A stretch of 64,000 bases of DNA, from assembly GCA_044869915.1 (NCBI GenBank), contig JBIOYB010000369.1, positions 5,236 through 69,235 on the forward strand. Reading direction: 5' to 3'. The notes beneath the pieces are model-generated. The model did no database searches. It saw only the letters and a list, made by a program, of their open reading frames with translations, and had not been told where the DNA came from. This stretch comes from Allorhizocola sp044869915. Lineage in GTDB: Bacteria > Actinomycetota > Actinomycetes > Mycobacteriales > Micromonosporaceae. Positions 57,473-64,000 of this stretch are shown here, piece by piece; position 1 is the stretch's first letter; every line of letters begins with the position of its first letter. The position numbers and the translations under genes were made by a program.

Positions 57473-58102
57473 TCAGGCGAGCCGATAGCGCGGGTTGTCA
57501 CCATACTGCAGGAACGAGTAATGCGCGTTGGGCGAGTAGGCCTCGCCCAACGCGGCCCGCGCAGCCACGTCGTCGAGCCACCGCCGATAGAAGGTGAGGA
57601 AGCCGACCTCGAGGCAATAGAGCCCGGTGCTGTCGTCGGTGCTGTCCAGCCAGACGGTGCCGCGTCGCGGCCCACGCACGACCAAGGAAAACCAGGCACC
57701 GCAGCCATAGTCCACAATGGGCAGCCGGCCGTCGAGCCACGGCCGGTCCGAGTAGACCTCGCTCAGCTCTTCCGGCGGCTTGCCGGTCAGCTCTTCGAAG
57801 TCCACATCGGTGGTCAGCGGGCAGTCCTTGCCCAGCGAGTCCAGCGATCCAAGCGCCCGCTCGAGCCGGTCGAGCGCCCCGCCCAGCGGAAGCACACCAT
57901 AGTAGGGGCCTGCGCCACCATCGCCGATGTCGCAAACGAAATGCCGGTAGTCGTCGGGTAGCGGCGCCCCGATCGCGGTCTCGGCCCGGGCCAGCGTGGC
58001 CTCATCCACCGGCGGATTGAGCCGATAACGATGCCCGGACGCGGCAAACTGCGCCAACTCCGGGTCGGCGGCGGCGACCTGAGCCAGCAACTCGCGGACC
58101 AT
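57473..58102 (-). CDS. SMI1/KNR4 (SUKH) family protein
   Basis: 209 residues. The SUKH signature is clear: the helix ATLARAETAIGAPLPDDYRHF leads into the Gly-rich strand-turn DIGDGGAGPYYGVLPL. Later strands include LPIVDYGCGAWFSLVVRGPRRGTVWLD. SUKH proteins often act as immunity proteins against toxins, or as adaptors. No toxin gene is adjacent. It converges with the helicase (stops 1 bp apart), and its start has a consensus TAGGAT box 6 nt upstream, so it is transcribed on its own and probably leaderless. Confidence 0.88.
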   Translation of the reverse strand: MVRELLAQVAAADPELAQFAASGHRYRLNPPVDEATLARAETAIGAPLPDDYRHFVCDIGDGGAGPYYGVLPLGGALDRLERALGSLDSLGKDCPLTTDVDFEELTGKPPEELSEVYSDRPWLDGRLPIVDYGCGAWFSLVVRGPRRGTVWLDSTDDSTGLYCLEVGFLTFYRRWLDDVAARAALGEAYSPNAHYSFLQYGDNPRYRLA

Positions 58103-58114
58103 CCCGTGATCCTA
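58103..58114 (-). promoter_or_regulatory. Leaderless -10 box of the SUKH gene
   Basis: TAGGAT (58114-58109 on the minus strand) matches the actinobacterial -10 consensus. It is followed by CACGGG and then ATG 58102. No Shine-Dalgarno lies between. Confidence 0.55.
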
Positions 58115-58193
58115 TCGCCGTGGATCACTGGCCGCGGGCGGTGGGCCGGTTGCGGTACCTTCGGGCGCGGGCAGGACGCGACGGGAGGCGGAT

Positions 58194-58622
58194 GTGCGGG
58201 CCGAGAGATCTTGGCGTTGGGACGCGGGCGAGGATCCCCACATCGGCAACGTGGAAAAGACCATCACCTTGCGGGCGAACGGGCTGTCGTACACCGGTTG
58301 GGGCGACGATCCCATTATCGGCGGCGGGTATTCGATCGGCTTTCAGCCCGTCGCCGAGTTCCTCCAGCGCGGTCCGCTCGCCGAAGGAGAGGTACCGGCC
58401 GGGATCGTCGAGGAAATCCGCGCGTACCTCGTCGAGCATTCGCGATCGGAGGCCGCGCGTGAGCGGGTGGCGGGCGCCACGGTCGGCGCGGTGCGGCTGA
58501 TCCCGCTCCAACACGGTCGGGCCGCTCGGGTCGGATCTCAGCGCAGCGCGACCTCGCCCGCCCGGATGGCACGCATGGCGCGCTCGACAGTCTCGGGCTT
58601 TTCGCCGACCGGAGCCACGTAG
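58194..58622 (+). CDS. Small hypothetical protein, possibly 3'-truncated
   Basis: 142 codons from GTG 58194, with GGAGG 5 nt upstream. Roughly the first 105 codons have typical G/C-ending bias and a protein-like sequence: TITLRANGLSYTGWGDDP, GGGYSIGFQPVAEFLQRG, PAGIVEEIRAYLVEHSR. The last ~30 codons run antisense into the 3' end of the DJ-1 gene, with an Ala/Arg/Met-rich composition unlike the rest. That suggests the native stop was lost and the frame reads on. I do not recognise a family. It is divergent from the SUKH gene with 91 bp between. Confidence 0.55.
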   Translation: MRAERSWRWDAGEDPHIGNVEKTITLRANGLSYTGWGDDPIIGGGYSIGFQPVAEFLQRGPLAEGEVPAGIVEEIRAYLVEHSRSEAARERVAGATVGAVRLIPLQHGRAARVGSQRSATSPARMARMARSTVSGFSPTGAT

Positions 58623-59146
58623 TCAATGACACCGCGCGCGGCGTCCTCCCCGAGCATTCGGGTGATCACCCATGCGCCGAGATATTGTGACGCCAGGCAG
58701 CCGCCCGCCGTGGCGATGTTGCCCTCGGCGTGAAACGGTGCGTCCAGCACGGTGACGCCGCAGGCTTCGACAAAGGGCCGGCTCACCATGTCTGTGCAAG
58801 CCGGCATGTCACCCAGCAGCCCCAGGCGCGCCAGCACCAGCGCGCCGGAGCACTGCGCACCGATCAGCTGCCGCGAAGGGTCGAGCGGCAGCCTGGAGAT
58901 CAGCCGGTCGTCGGCGACCACGTCTCGCGTCTTGACCCCGCTGCCGATCAGCACGGCGTCGGCCTCGGTCACGAACTCCATCGGGCGCTGCCCGGTCACC
59001 TCGACGCCGTTCATCGACGTGACCACCGGCGTCGGCGTCGTGATGAAGGCCTCCAAACCGTTCTTGCGGCAGCGGTTGATCAGCGCGGAAGCGATGAAGC
59101 TGTCGAGCTCGTTGAACCCGTCGAACGTGACCACGGCTACCTGCAT
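58538..59146 (-). CDS. DJ-1/PfpI family protein
   Basis: 202 residues from ATG 59146, where the family's first strand begins (MQVAVVTFDGFNELD); the in-frame extension upstream is low-complexity and lies over the preceding gene. The nucleophile elbow IGAQCSGALVLARLG places the conserved cysteine at C99. E15 in NELD is a candidate partner. TAGGCLASQYLGAWVI is the usual post-active-site helix. Members include chaperones, glyoxalases, amidases and ThiJ-like stress proteins; which activity applies is unclear. It starts 7 bp after the hydrolase stop and is likely in the same operon; GATAAT 6 nt before the ATG may give a second, leaderless start. Confidence 0.88.
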   Translation of the reverse strand: MQVAVVTFDGFNELDSFIASALINRCRKNGLEAFITTPTPVVTSMNGVEVTGQRPMEFVTEADAVLIGSGVKTRDVVADDRLISRLPLDPSRQLIGAQCSGALVLARLGLLGDMPACTDMVSRPFVEACGVTVLDAPFHAEGNIATAGGCLASQYLGAWVITRMLGEDAARGVIDYVAPVGEKPETVERAMRAIRAGEVALR

Positions 59147-59153
59147 CCGACTA

Positions 59154-60758
59154 TTATCGGCCAACCGGCAGGACGATCGCGGACGGGTGGGCCGGGTCGT
59201 GGTAGACGGTTTGGTCGGCGGCCAGAAGCATTGTGGCGGTGGCGAGTGGCTGCCCGGTGCCGGGATTGCGGGCATAGCGGGGGAAGGCGCCGCTGGAGAC
59301 CTGGACCCGGATGCGGTGCCCGCGCTTGAAGCGATGGGCGGTGGGCCACAGCCGCACCTCGGCGCGGGTGAGTTGGTCGGCGCCGGTCAGGCTGATCAGG
59401 CCGTCGCAGACGTTCCACGAGCGCCCGTCCGGGTCGACGTCGCACAGCCGGACGAACACGTCGGCGTGGGGCAGGCTGGAGCGGAACCAAATCTCGGCGC
59501 CGACCTCGCCGATGATCTCCACGTCCTCGCCGAGGGCGGGCGTGGTGTAGGTGAGCACATCGGGCCGGGCCTCCAGCGCGGTGTTGTCGACCCGCCCGCT
59601 GTCCTTGACCATGCGCACGCCGCCGACCGCCGGGGTCGGGTCGGCCGGGTCATAGCGGTATCGGTCGGGTTCGGACTCGGCCGGAGCGTCGCCGGCCAAC
59701 CCACCGCCGGGCTGCAGGTAAAACCGCTGCGGCGCATAGCCTTGCGGCGGCCATGAGTCGAAGTCGCGCCAGGCGTCCTGGCCCATGACATACAGCCGGA
59801 CCGGTGGGCGTGGTGCCGGCTGTTCGCCGCGCGCGTGGGCGAGCCCAAACTCGAGGGCCTCGTTGAATGCCACGTTGTTGATGGCGATGTGGGTCCACGG
59901 CCCCACGGTCAGCCGCGCCGGGCGCCCCGCGTCCTGCAGGATCCGGAAGTCGCGCAGCTGGCCGGGCAGGAAGATGTCGTACCACCCGCCGATCGAGCTG
60001 ACCGGCACGCTCACCTCCGCCACCCGGTCACGGTGGTCGACGCCTTGCCAGTGCGGCGATTCGGCGTCGTGGGCGAGGATGTCCTGTATGTACTGCGACG
60101 GTTCGCCGATCGCGGCGACGTCGGCCCGGTTGAGCGGAAGCGTCCACAATGCCCGGGCCGTCTTTTTCGTCTGTACGGGCTGGCGCAACATCGCCAGGCG
60201 GCGCTCCTGCGTGCCGACCAGCACGCCCCAGCCGAACGGCGTCTCCAGCGACATGCCGTCGGCGCGCAGGAACTCAAGCGTCAGCGCCGACTCGGTCACC
60301 TGCGCGACCATCGCTTTGACCTGCGGCGGGAGCCGGTCGGCGACCGACCACTGCACATAGCCCAGATAGCTCAGGCCGAACAGCACGATCGCGTCGCCGG
60401 ACCAGGGCTGCTTCACCACCCAGTCGAGGGTCGCCAGGCCGTCCGCGCGCTCCTGCCGCATCGGGTCGAGGCTGCCGCCCGAGCCGAACCCACCCCGCAC
60501 GCTCTGGATCAGCACCTGGTATCCGCGCTCCGCAAGCGGCCGGGCCATGAGCATGCCGAAGGGCCCGCCCCGGCCGTATGGCGTGCGGATCAACGCGACC
60601 GGCAGGCCGTCCCCGCCGGACCGTGGCGCCCACCGGTGGGCGAGCAGGACGACCCCATCGGGCATCGGCACCCGAAGATCCCGCTGAAGGACCAGGTCTC
60701 GTGTGATCGGCGGGGACAGCTCGAGCCTGCGCTGGAGGAGTTGACTGATCAGGTTCAT
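59154..60758 (-). CDS. CocE/NonD family X-Pro dipeptidyl-peptidase-like hydrolase
   Basis: 534 residues from ATG 60758. The alpha/beta-hydrolase core has the DxDGVxLxAxRWxP-like opening (VPMPDGVVLLAHRWAP), the nucleophile in FGLSYLG (S130), D261 in WYDIFLPGQ and H290 in VGPWTH. The C-terminal jelly-roll domain (about 360-534) has VSSGAFPRYARNPGTGQP, diagnostic of the CocE family. These enzymes hydrolyse esters or acyl-amides such as cocaine or beta-lactam side chains; the natural substrate is unknown. The ATG overlaps the TetR stop by 4 nt. TetR-hydrolase-DJ-1 forms one operon, probably induced by the substrate. Confidence 0.93.
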   Translation of the reverse strand: MNLISQLLQRRLELSPPITRDLVLQRDLRVPMPDGVVLLAHRWAPRSGGDGLPVALIRTPYGRGGPFGMLMARPLAERGYQVLIQSVRGGFGSGGSLDPMRQERADGLATLDWVVKQPWSGDAIVLFGLSYLGYVQWSVADRLPPQVKAMVAQVTESALTLEFLRADGMSLETPFGWGVLVGTQERRLAMLRQPVQTKKTARALWTLPLNRADVAAIGEPSQYIQDILAHDAESPHWQGVDHRDRVAEVSVPVSSIGGWYDIFLPGQLRDFRILQDAGRPARLTVGPWTHIAINNVAFNEALEFGLAHARGEQPAPRPPVRLYVMGQDAWRDFDSWPPQGYAPQRFYLQPGGGLAGDAPAESEPDRYRYDPADPTPAVGGVRMVKDSGRVDNTALEARPDVLTYTTPALGEDVEIIGEVGAEIWFRSSLPHADVFVRLCDVDPDGRSWNVCDGLISLTGADQLTRAEVRLWPTAHRFKRGHRIRVQVSSGAFPRYARNPGTGQPLATATMLLAADQTVYHDPAHPSAIVLPVGR

Positions 60759-61366
60759 CGGCGATCCTCGCTCAATAGGAGGGAAGTCGTGCGCAGCAGG
60801 CGGTCGGTGAACGCCTCGGGATCGAGCGGGTCCGCGCCCTCCACGACCCAGGTCGAGATGAACGCGGACGCGCCCCCGGTCAGGAAGGTGGCGAGATCGT
60901 CGATGTCCCGCGGGGCGAGCCGGTCGCCGTGCAGCCGCTGGATGCCCTGCCGGTTGACCGGCAGGAGCAGGCTGATCAGCCCCCGGTCCAGGGCGAACGC
61001 GCACGACCCGGTCAGCAGGGCTCGGTAGAACACCCGGTGGTCGGCGAAGTGCCGGGACACCGCGAGCGCCCGCTCGCGTCCGGTTGTCGTCGTATGCGGG
61101 CCGTCGGCCAGGCGTGGCAGCAACTCCCGCCGGGCCAGGTCGAGGCCGGCCTCCAGCAGCAGCGTGTCGCGATCGCCGAAGTGCTGATAGGCCACCCTCC
61201 GGCTCACGTCTGCCGCCTCGGCGATGTCGGAGAGCGCGACGGCCGCCGTGCCGCGCTCGGTGACCAGGGCGAGCGCGGCCCGCATGAGCGCGGCGCGTGA
61301 GCGGCGCACCCGGCGATCCTGCGCGGGCTCGGCAACGATCAGGTCCACACCGGTGATAATGCACAT
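60755..61366 (-). CDS. TetR-family transcriptional regulator
   Basis: 203 residues from ATG 61366. The helix-turn-helix (about 25-70) reads ALMRAALALVTERG..VALSDIAEAADVSRRVAYQHFGDRDTLL. The C-terminal domain is helical with an aromatic stretch (FADHRVFYRALLTGSCAF) common in TetR_C domains of hydrolase operons. The stop overlaps the hydrolase start (ATGA), so regulator and target are coupled and autoregulation is likely. A GTG seven codons in (VDLIVAEP) is an alternative start; no Shine-Dalgarno favours either. Confidence 0.9.
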   Translation of the reverse strand: MCIITGVDLIVAEPAQDRRVRRSRAALMRAALALVTERGTAAVALSDIAEAADVSRRVAYQHFGDRDTLLLEAGLDLARRELLPRLADGPHTTTTGRERALAVSRHFADHRVFYRALLTGSCAFALDRGLISLLLPVNRQGIQRLHGDRLAPRDIDDLATFLTGGASAFISTWVVEGADPLDPEAFTDRLLRTTSLLLSEDRR

Positions 61367-61391
61367 GTGTTACTAAAGAATCAAGTGTTCA

Positions 61392-62006
61392 TTACGCCTT
61401 GATCCAGACCCGTAACGGGCCGACACCGGCGAAGCCGGCGCGGTAGGCGGCCCGCAGGTTTTCGCCCCGTTCGTAGCCGACCACCGGCAGCCCGGGCGAC
61501 CAGGCGCCGACGGCGGCACACGCCCCGGCCCACACCTCCTCCGGGTCGGGCCCGGCCGTGAACATGTGGGTCAGCCCGACCGCGCCCGCGCCCCGGCTGG
61601 CGACCAGCCGCGCGACCGGTTTGCCGCCGTCGTGGGCCAGCAGCAGGGCCGTCCCGAGGTTGCCCGCCCGCGTCGCCGTCCAGCGCAGGGGGCCACCGGC
61701 CGGTCCGCGCGAGGGCTCCCGGAAGATCCACTGTGCCTCGAACAGCAACGTGAAGCCGTCACTGGACAGATCGACGGAGGCGAAACTGTCCTTTATGGAG
61801 CACCCGGCCGAGCCGTCGACGCGGGCCAGCAGATCGCCGGCGGTCACGTCCTCGCGCAGCGTCACCGCGTCGGGGTAAAGCGGTGGCGAACGGCGGCGGG
61901 CAAACCATGCGGCCGGTTCAAACGCCGTGTCGATGCCGTGCGCGCGGCAAACCTGGTCGCACCATTGCGCATTGTTGCGGGCGGCCAGCACCGCGCGGGG
62001 GTCCAC
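61392..62006 (-). CDS. GNAT-like hypothetical protein
   Basis: 204 residues from GTG 62006. The second half is acyltransferase-like: VARLVASRGAGAVGLTHMFTAG is the usual strand before the CoA loop, and YERGENLRAAYRAGFAGVGPLRVWIK is the typical C-terminal GNAT helix and strand. The N-terminal half (NNAQWCDQVCRAHGID...) does not match a standard fold that I recognise. The 'GAGAVG' at the CoA loop is a weak version of R/QxxGxG/A. The gene is divergent from the LRR gene with 38 bp between. Substrate unknown. Confidence 0.75.
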   Translation of the reverse strand: MDPRAVLAARNNAQWCDQVCRAHGIDTAFEPAAWFARRRSPPLYPDAVTLREDVTAGDLLARVDGSAGCSIKDSFASVDLSSDGFTLLFEAQWIFREPSRGPAGGPLRWTATRAGNLGTALLLAHDGGKPVARLVASRGAGAVGLTHMFTAGPDPEEVWAGACAAVGAWSPGLPVVGYERGENLRAAYRAGFAGVGPLRVWIKA

Positions 62007-62030
62007 AGGAACAGTGTCCGCCGTTGGTCG

Positions 62031-62036
62031 TATCCT
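62031..62036 (+). promoter_or_regulatory. -10 box of the LRR gene, probably leaderless
   Basis: TATCCT is followed by 8 nt and ATG 62045, with no Shine-Dalgarno in between. It is the only promoter-like element in the 38-bp divergent gap. Confidence 0.45.
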
Positions 62037-62044
62037 CAGCCGTT

Positions 62045-64000
62045 ATGACCGACGCCAATGCATCGCCGTCCGGGTACCGCATCATCAGCGCCGAAGAGGC
62101 CGAGGAGCGTTACGAGGTCTCCGACGACGTGGAATATCCATACCAGGAGTTCACCGACGAGCAGGAGATCCGGCTGTACGAGGGCGACCTGCACGTGGCC
62201 GGCGACTTCGGCGCCGAGTCGGACGGCGACTGGGTGCCATACAACACGATCGTCGACGGCGACCTGACCGTCGACGGCGACGTCGATTGGTGGGACTGGA
62301 GCGGCGGCAACTTCCTGCTCGTCACCGGCACCCTGCGGGCCCGCAATGTGCTGCTGCGCGGCTGCCCCACCCTCGTCGTGCGGGGCGACCTGTTGGTGGA
62401 CAACGGCATCCAGGGCCACCACGGCGACGACGGCGGGTTTCTGGAGGTGCACGGCGCCACCCGGGCCAAGCTCGTCGTGAGCACGCTCTACTTCAACCTG
62501 AGCTTCGGGAGCCAGCCGGAAGCGTTGCTCGTCGCCGACCCCTACCGCACGACCTGCCCGGTCGACTTCACCGACGACGACCTGGACACCATCGTCCTGC
62601 CCGACCTGCTGGACGAGGACGGGCGGGCCGATGAGTACAAAATTGAGGACGCGCTGCAGCAAGGCCGTGAGGTCCTGCGGCCCCACGCCAGGCCCACCCA
62701 CCTGGCCGCCCTCGCCAAGCTGGACGCGATGCTGGCCCACGCCGACGACGTGACCGAGGTCGACCTGTCCAACAAGCGCCTGCGCGAGTTCCCCGAGCAG
62801 CTGTTCGCCCTGCCCAACCTGCGCAAGCTGTCGCTGGCGGGCAATTCCGATCTGCCGGGCATCCCCGAGCGCATCGCGGAGCTGGCCGCGCTGGAGGAGC
62901 TGGACCTGTCCGACCTCAGGCTGGAGCAGCTGACCCCAGCCATCGGCGGGCTGAAGAACCTGCGGGTCCTCGACATCTCCGGCAACCGGTTGGAGGCGGT
63001 GCCCGACGAGCTCGGCGACCTGCCGTCGCTGGAGGTGTTGCGCGCCGGCGATCTCGAGTGCCCCGTGCCGGACGCGCTGTCCCGGCTGTCCACATTGGTC
63101 GAACTGGATCTGTATCGGCTGGAATGCCGCACCGGCTTCCCCATGGCCGTGACCCGCCTGACGCGCCTGCGCAAGCTCAACCTGTCGCTGGCGATCCTCG
63201 GCAAGGTGCCCGACGAGCTGCTCGCGCTCACCGAGCTGGAGGAGCTGCACCTCGACGCCGCCCTCGGCTTCGTCAGGCGGCTGCCCGACCTCGCGCAGCT
63301 GCCGCGGCTGCGAGTGTTGCGAATGGACGGTCGCAGCGGCAACACCAACCGCCACCCCACCCATGACCTCCTGGACGGCGTGTGGCGCATCACCACGCTC
63401 GAGGAGCTGGGCATCGACCGGTGGGGCAAGAACGATGGCCGCAAGGCGCTGACGGCGTTGCCCGATGACGCGTTCGCCGCCATGCCCAACCTGCGCCGGC
63501 TGGACCTGTCGTTCAACGACCTGAAGACGCTGCCGGAGTCGTTCTACGGGCTGCGGCAGCTCGAGTTCGCCGACCTGCAATACACCAAGCTCGACGGGCG
63601 CACACTCGACCGTTTGCGCGACACGTTTCCGCAGGTCCGCATCGACCTGCGAAACGTAGAAAGGCGGACCAAGGACGTCGACGACCCCAACTGGCGGGCC
63701 GTGCACGAGCTCGTCAAAGAGGGCGGCGGCCGGATCACCGGCGACCCGGCCGAGGCGGTGAGCAGCTTCGAGGGGGCGCTCGCGCTCTGCCTGCCGGGCG
63801 CCCGCTTCTCCGACTACGACCAGCTCTACGCGCACTACGGCCTGGTCACCACGCTTGGGCAGCTCGTGACCGACGCGGAGGACGATGCCGAGCGCGCCGC
63901 GCTGACCGACAAGCTCATGCGGTACGCGGAGGAGGCGCTCGGGCTGGTGCCGGAGCCGTGGATGGTGTGGCACTTCACCGACGAGGGCGCGTTCCAGCAG
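62045..64000 (+). CDS. Leucine-rich-repeat protein with beta-helix-like N-terminus (runs off the window)
   Basis: 652 codons without a stop; the 3' end is outside the window. The acidic N-terminus (EEAEERYEVSDDVEYPYQEF) leads to a polymer-forming-like beta-helix (about 45-170): GDLHVAGDFG, GDLTVDGDVDW, VTGTLRARNVLLRG, LVVRGDLLVDNGI. LRRs of the short 22-24-residue bacterial type follow at about 235-530: LSNKRLREFPEQLFALPNLR, LSLAGNSDLPGIPERIAEL, LDISGNRLEAVPDELGDLPS and others. A helical region begins near 560. No signal peptide, so the protein is likely cytoplasmic. LRRs suggest protein-protein contact; the combination is uncommon. Function unknown. Confidence 0.85.
   Translation, partial: MTDANASPSGYRIISAEEAEERYEVSDDVEYPYQEFTDEQEIRLYEGDLHVAGDFGAESDGDWVPYNTIVDGDLTVDGDVDWWDWSGGNFLLVTGTLRARNVLLRGCPTLVVRGDLLVDNGIQGHHGDDGGFLEVHGATRAKLVVSTLYFNLSFGSQPEALLVADPYRTTCPVDFTDDDLDTIVLPDLLDEDGRADEYKIEDALQQGREVLRPHARPTHLAALAKLDAMLAHADDVTEVDLSNKRLREFPEQLFALPNLRKLSLAGNSDLPGIPERIAELAALEELDLSDLRLEQLTPAIGGLKNLRVLDISGNRLEAVPDELGDLPSLEVLRAGDLECPVPDALSRLSTLVELDLYRLECRTGFPMAVTRLTRLRKLNLSLAILGKVPDELLALTELEELHLDAALGFVRRLPDLAQLPRLRVLRMDGRSGNTNRHPTHDLLDGVWRITTLEELGIDRWGKNDGRKALTALPDDAFAAMPNLRRLDLSFNDLKTLPESFYGLRQLEFADLQYTKLDGRTLDRLRDTFPQVRIDLRNVERRTKDVDDPNWRAVHELVKEGGGRITGDPAEAVSSFEGALALCLPGARFSDYDQLYAHYGLVTTLGQLVTDAEDDAERAALTDKLMRYAEEALGLVPEPWMVWHFTDEGAFQQ

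Noticed and set aside
54502..57717. 1,071-codon minus-strand frame under the helicase
   Set aside because: Shadow of a gene with complete SF1 helicase motifs on the plus strand.
60759..61364. Hydrolase frame extending 202 codons upstream over the TetR gene
   Set aside because: The extension is Arg/Ala-rich shadow; the TetR frame has a proper helix-turn-helix and the ATGA overlap.
61362..61369. CACATGTG palindrome at the start of the second TetR gene as operator
   Set aside because: Only 8 bp are symmetric, the flanks do not extend it, and it overlaps the start codon; chance is a fair explanation.
62036..63973. 645-codon minus-strand frame under the LRR gene
   Set aside because: Shadow; the plus strand has clear leucine-rich repeats and a promoter.

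Overview
This 64 kb window is high-GC DNA with strongly G/C-ending codons, frequent GTG/TTG starts and many 4-nt stop/start overlaps. Together with a short YidC paralogue, a DUF6412-like protein, choice-of-anchor P and TolB-like secreted proteins, and TANNNT boxes placed directly before start codons, this points to a filamentous actinomycete (Actinomycetota). I cannot resolve the order with confidence. I saw no rRNA, tRNA, CRISPR array, transposase or phage gene.

Layout. Positions 1-6809 hold a translationally coupled export operon: ABC ATPase (partial), FtsX-type permease, FtsX-type permease, ABC ATPase. A 41-bp triplication at the permease junction forms a chain of three overlapping 14-codon mini-ORFs. 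Positions 6847-9999 hold a gene of unknown function behind a NarL-type response regulator, divergent from its sensor kinase. A 61-bp tandem repeat runs off the kinase 3' end. Positions 10160-11069 are DUF6412/YidC. Positions 11214-11999 encode a secreted M23 peptidase, flanked by two copies of a 34-nt element. Positions 12300-14653 are TetR, metallo-beta-lactamase-fold hydrolase and a short-chain dehydrogenase (SDR).

The centre is a divergent pair sharing a 360-bp control region. On the minus strand is an exported polysaccharide lyase family 8 enzyme (14640-17162). On the plus strand is a single 10,210-codon gene (17523-48155), which takes up nearly half the window. Its predicted product, about 1 MDa, has a signal peptide, a matrixin-like zinc protease motif, a Pro-rich linker, a second HExxHxxGxxH motif, a zinc phospholipase C-like domain, FHA-like beta-helix, and seven FG-GAP blades interrupted between blades 4 and 5 by an 11-residue helical repeat array. 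These are followed by several thousand residues of a ~53-residue beta repeat, 'GLxDGxxYyVI' modules, RTX-like motifs, Calx-beta-like domains and a disordered tail. I see no covalent anchor. The pair looks like an extracellular matrix-binding and matrix-degrading system; this is inference. A gap-free paralogue of the first SDR lies just beyond the giant gene, so the lyase/giant block is bracketed by an SDR duplication.

The right side holds, on the minus strand, a secreted NHL/choice-of-anchor P protein, a hexapeptide acyltransferase fused to an alpha-helical domain, and a TolB-like gene missing its 5' half. Next are an SF1 helicase with a C-terminal nuclease domain (defence-like), a SUKH protein, a small unrecognised gene, and an operon of TetR, CocE-type hydrolase and DJ-1/PfpI protein. 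A GNAT-like protein and a leucine-rich-repeat protein that runs off the window edge complete it. Many genes have a TANNNT box about 6 nt before the start codon, suggesting leaderless transcripts.
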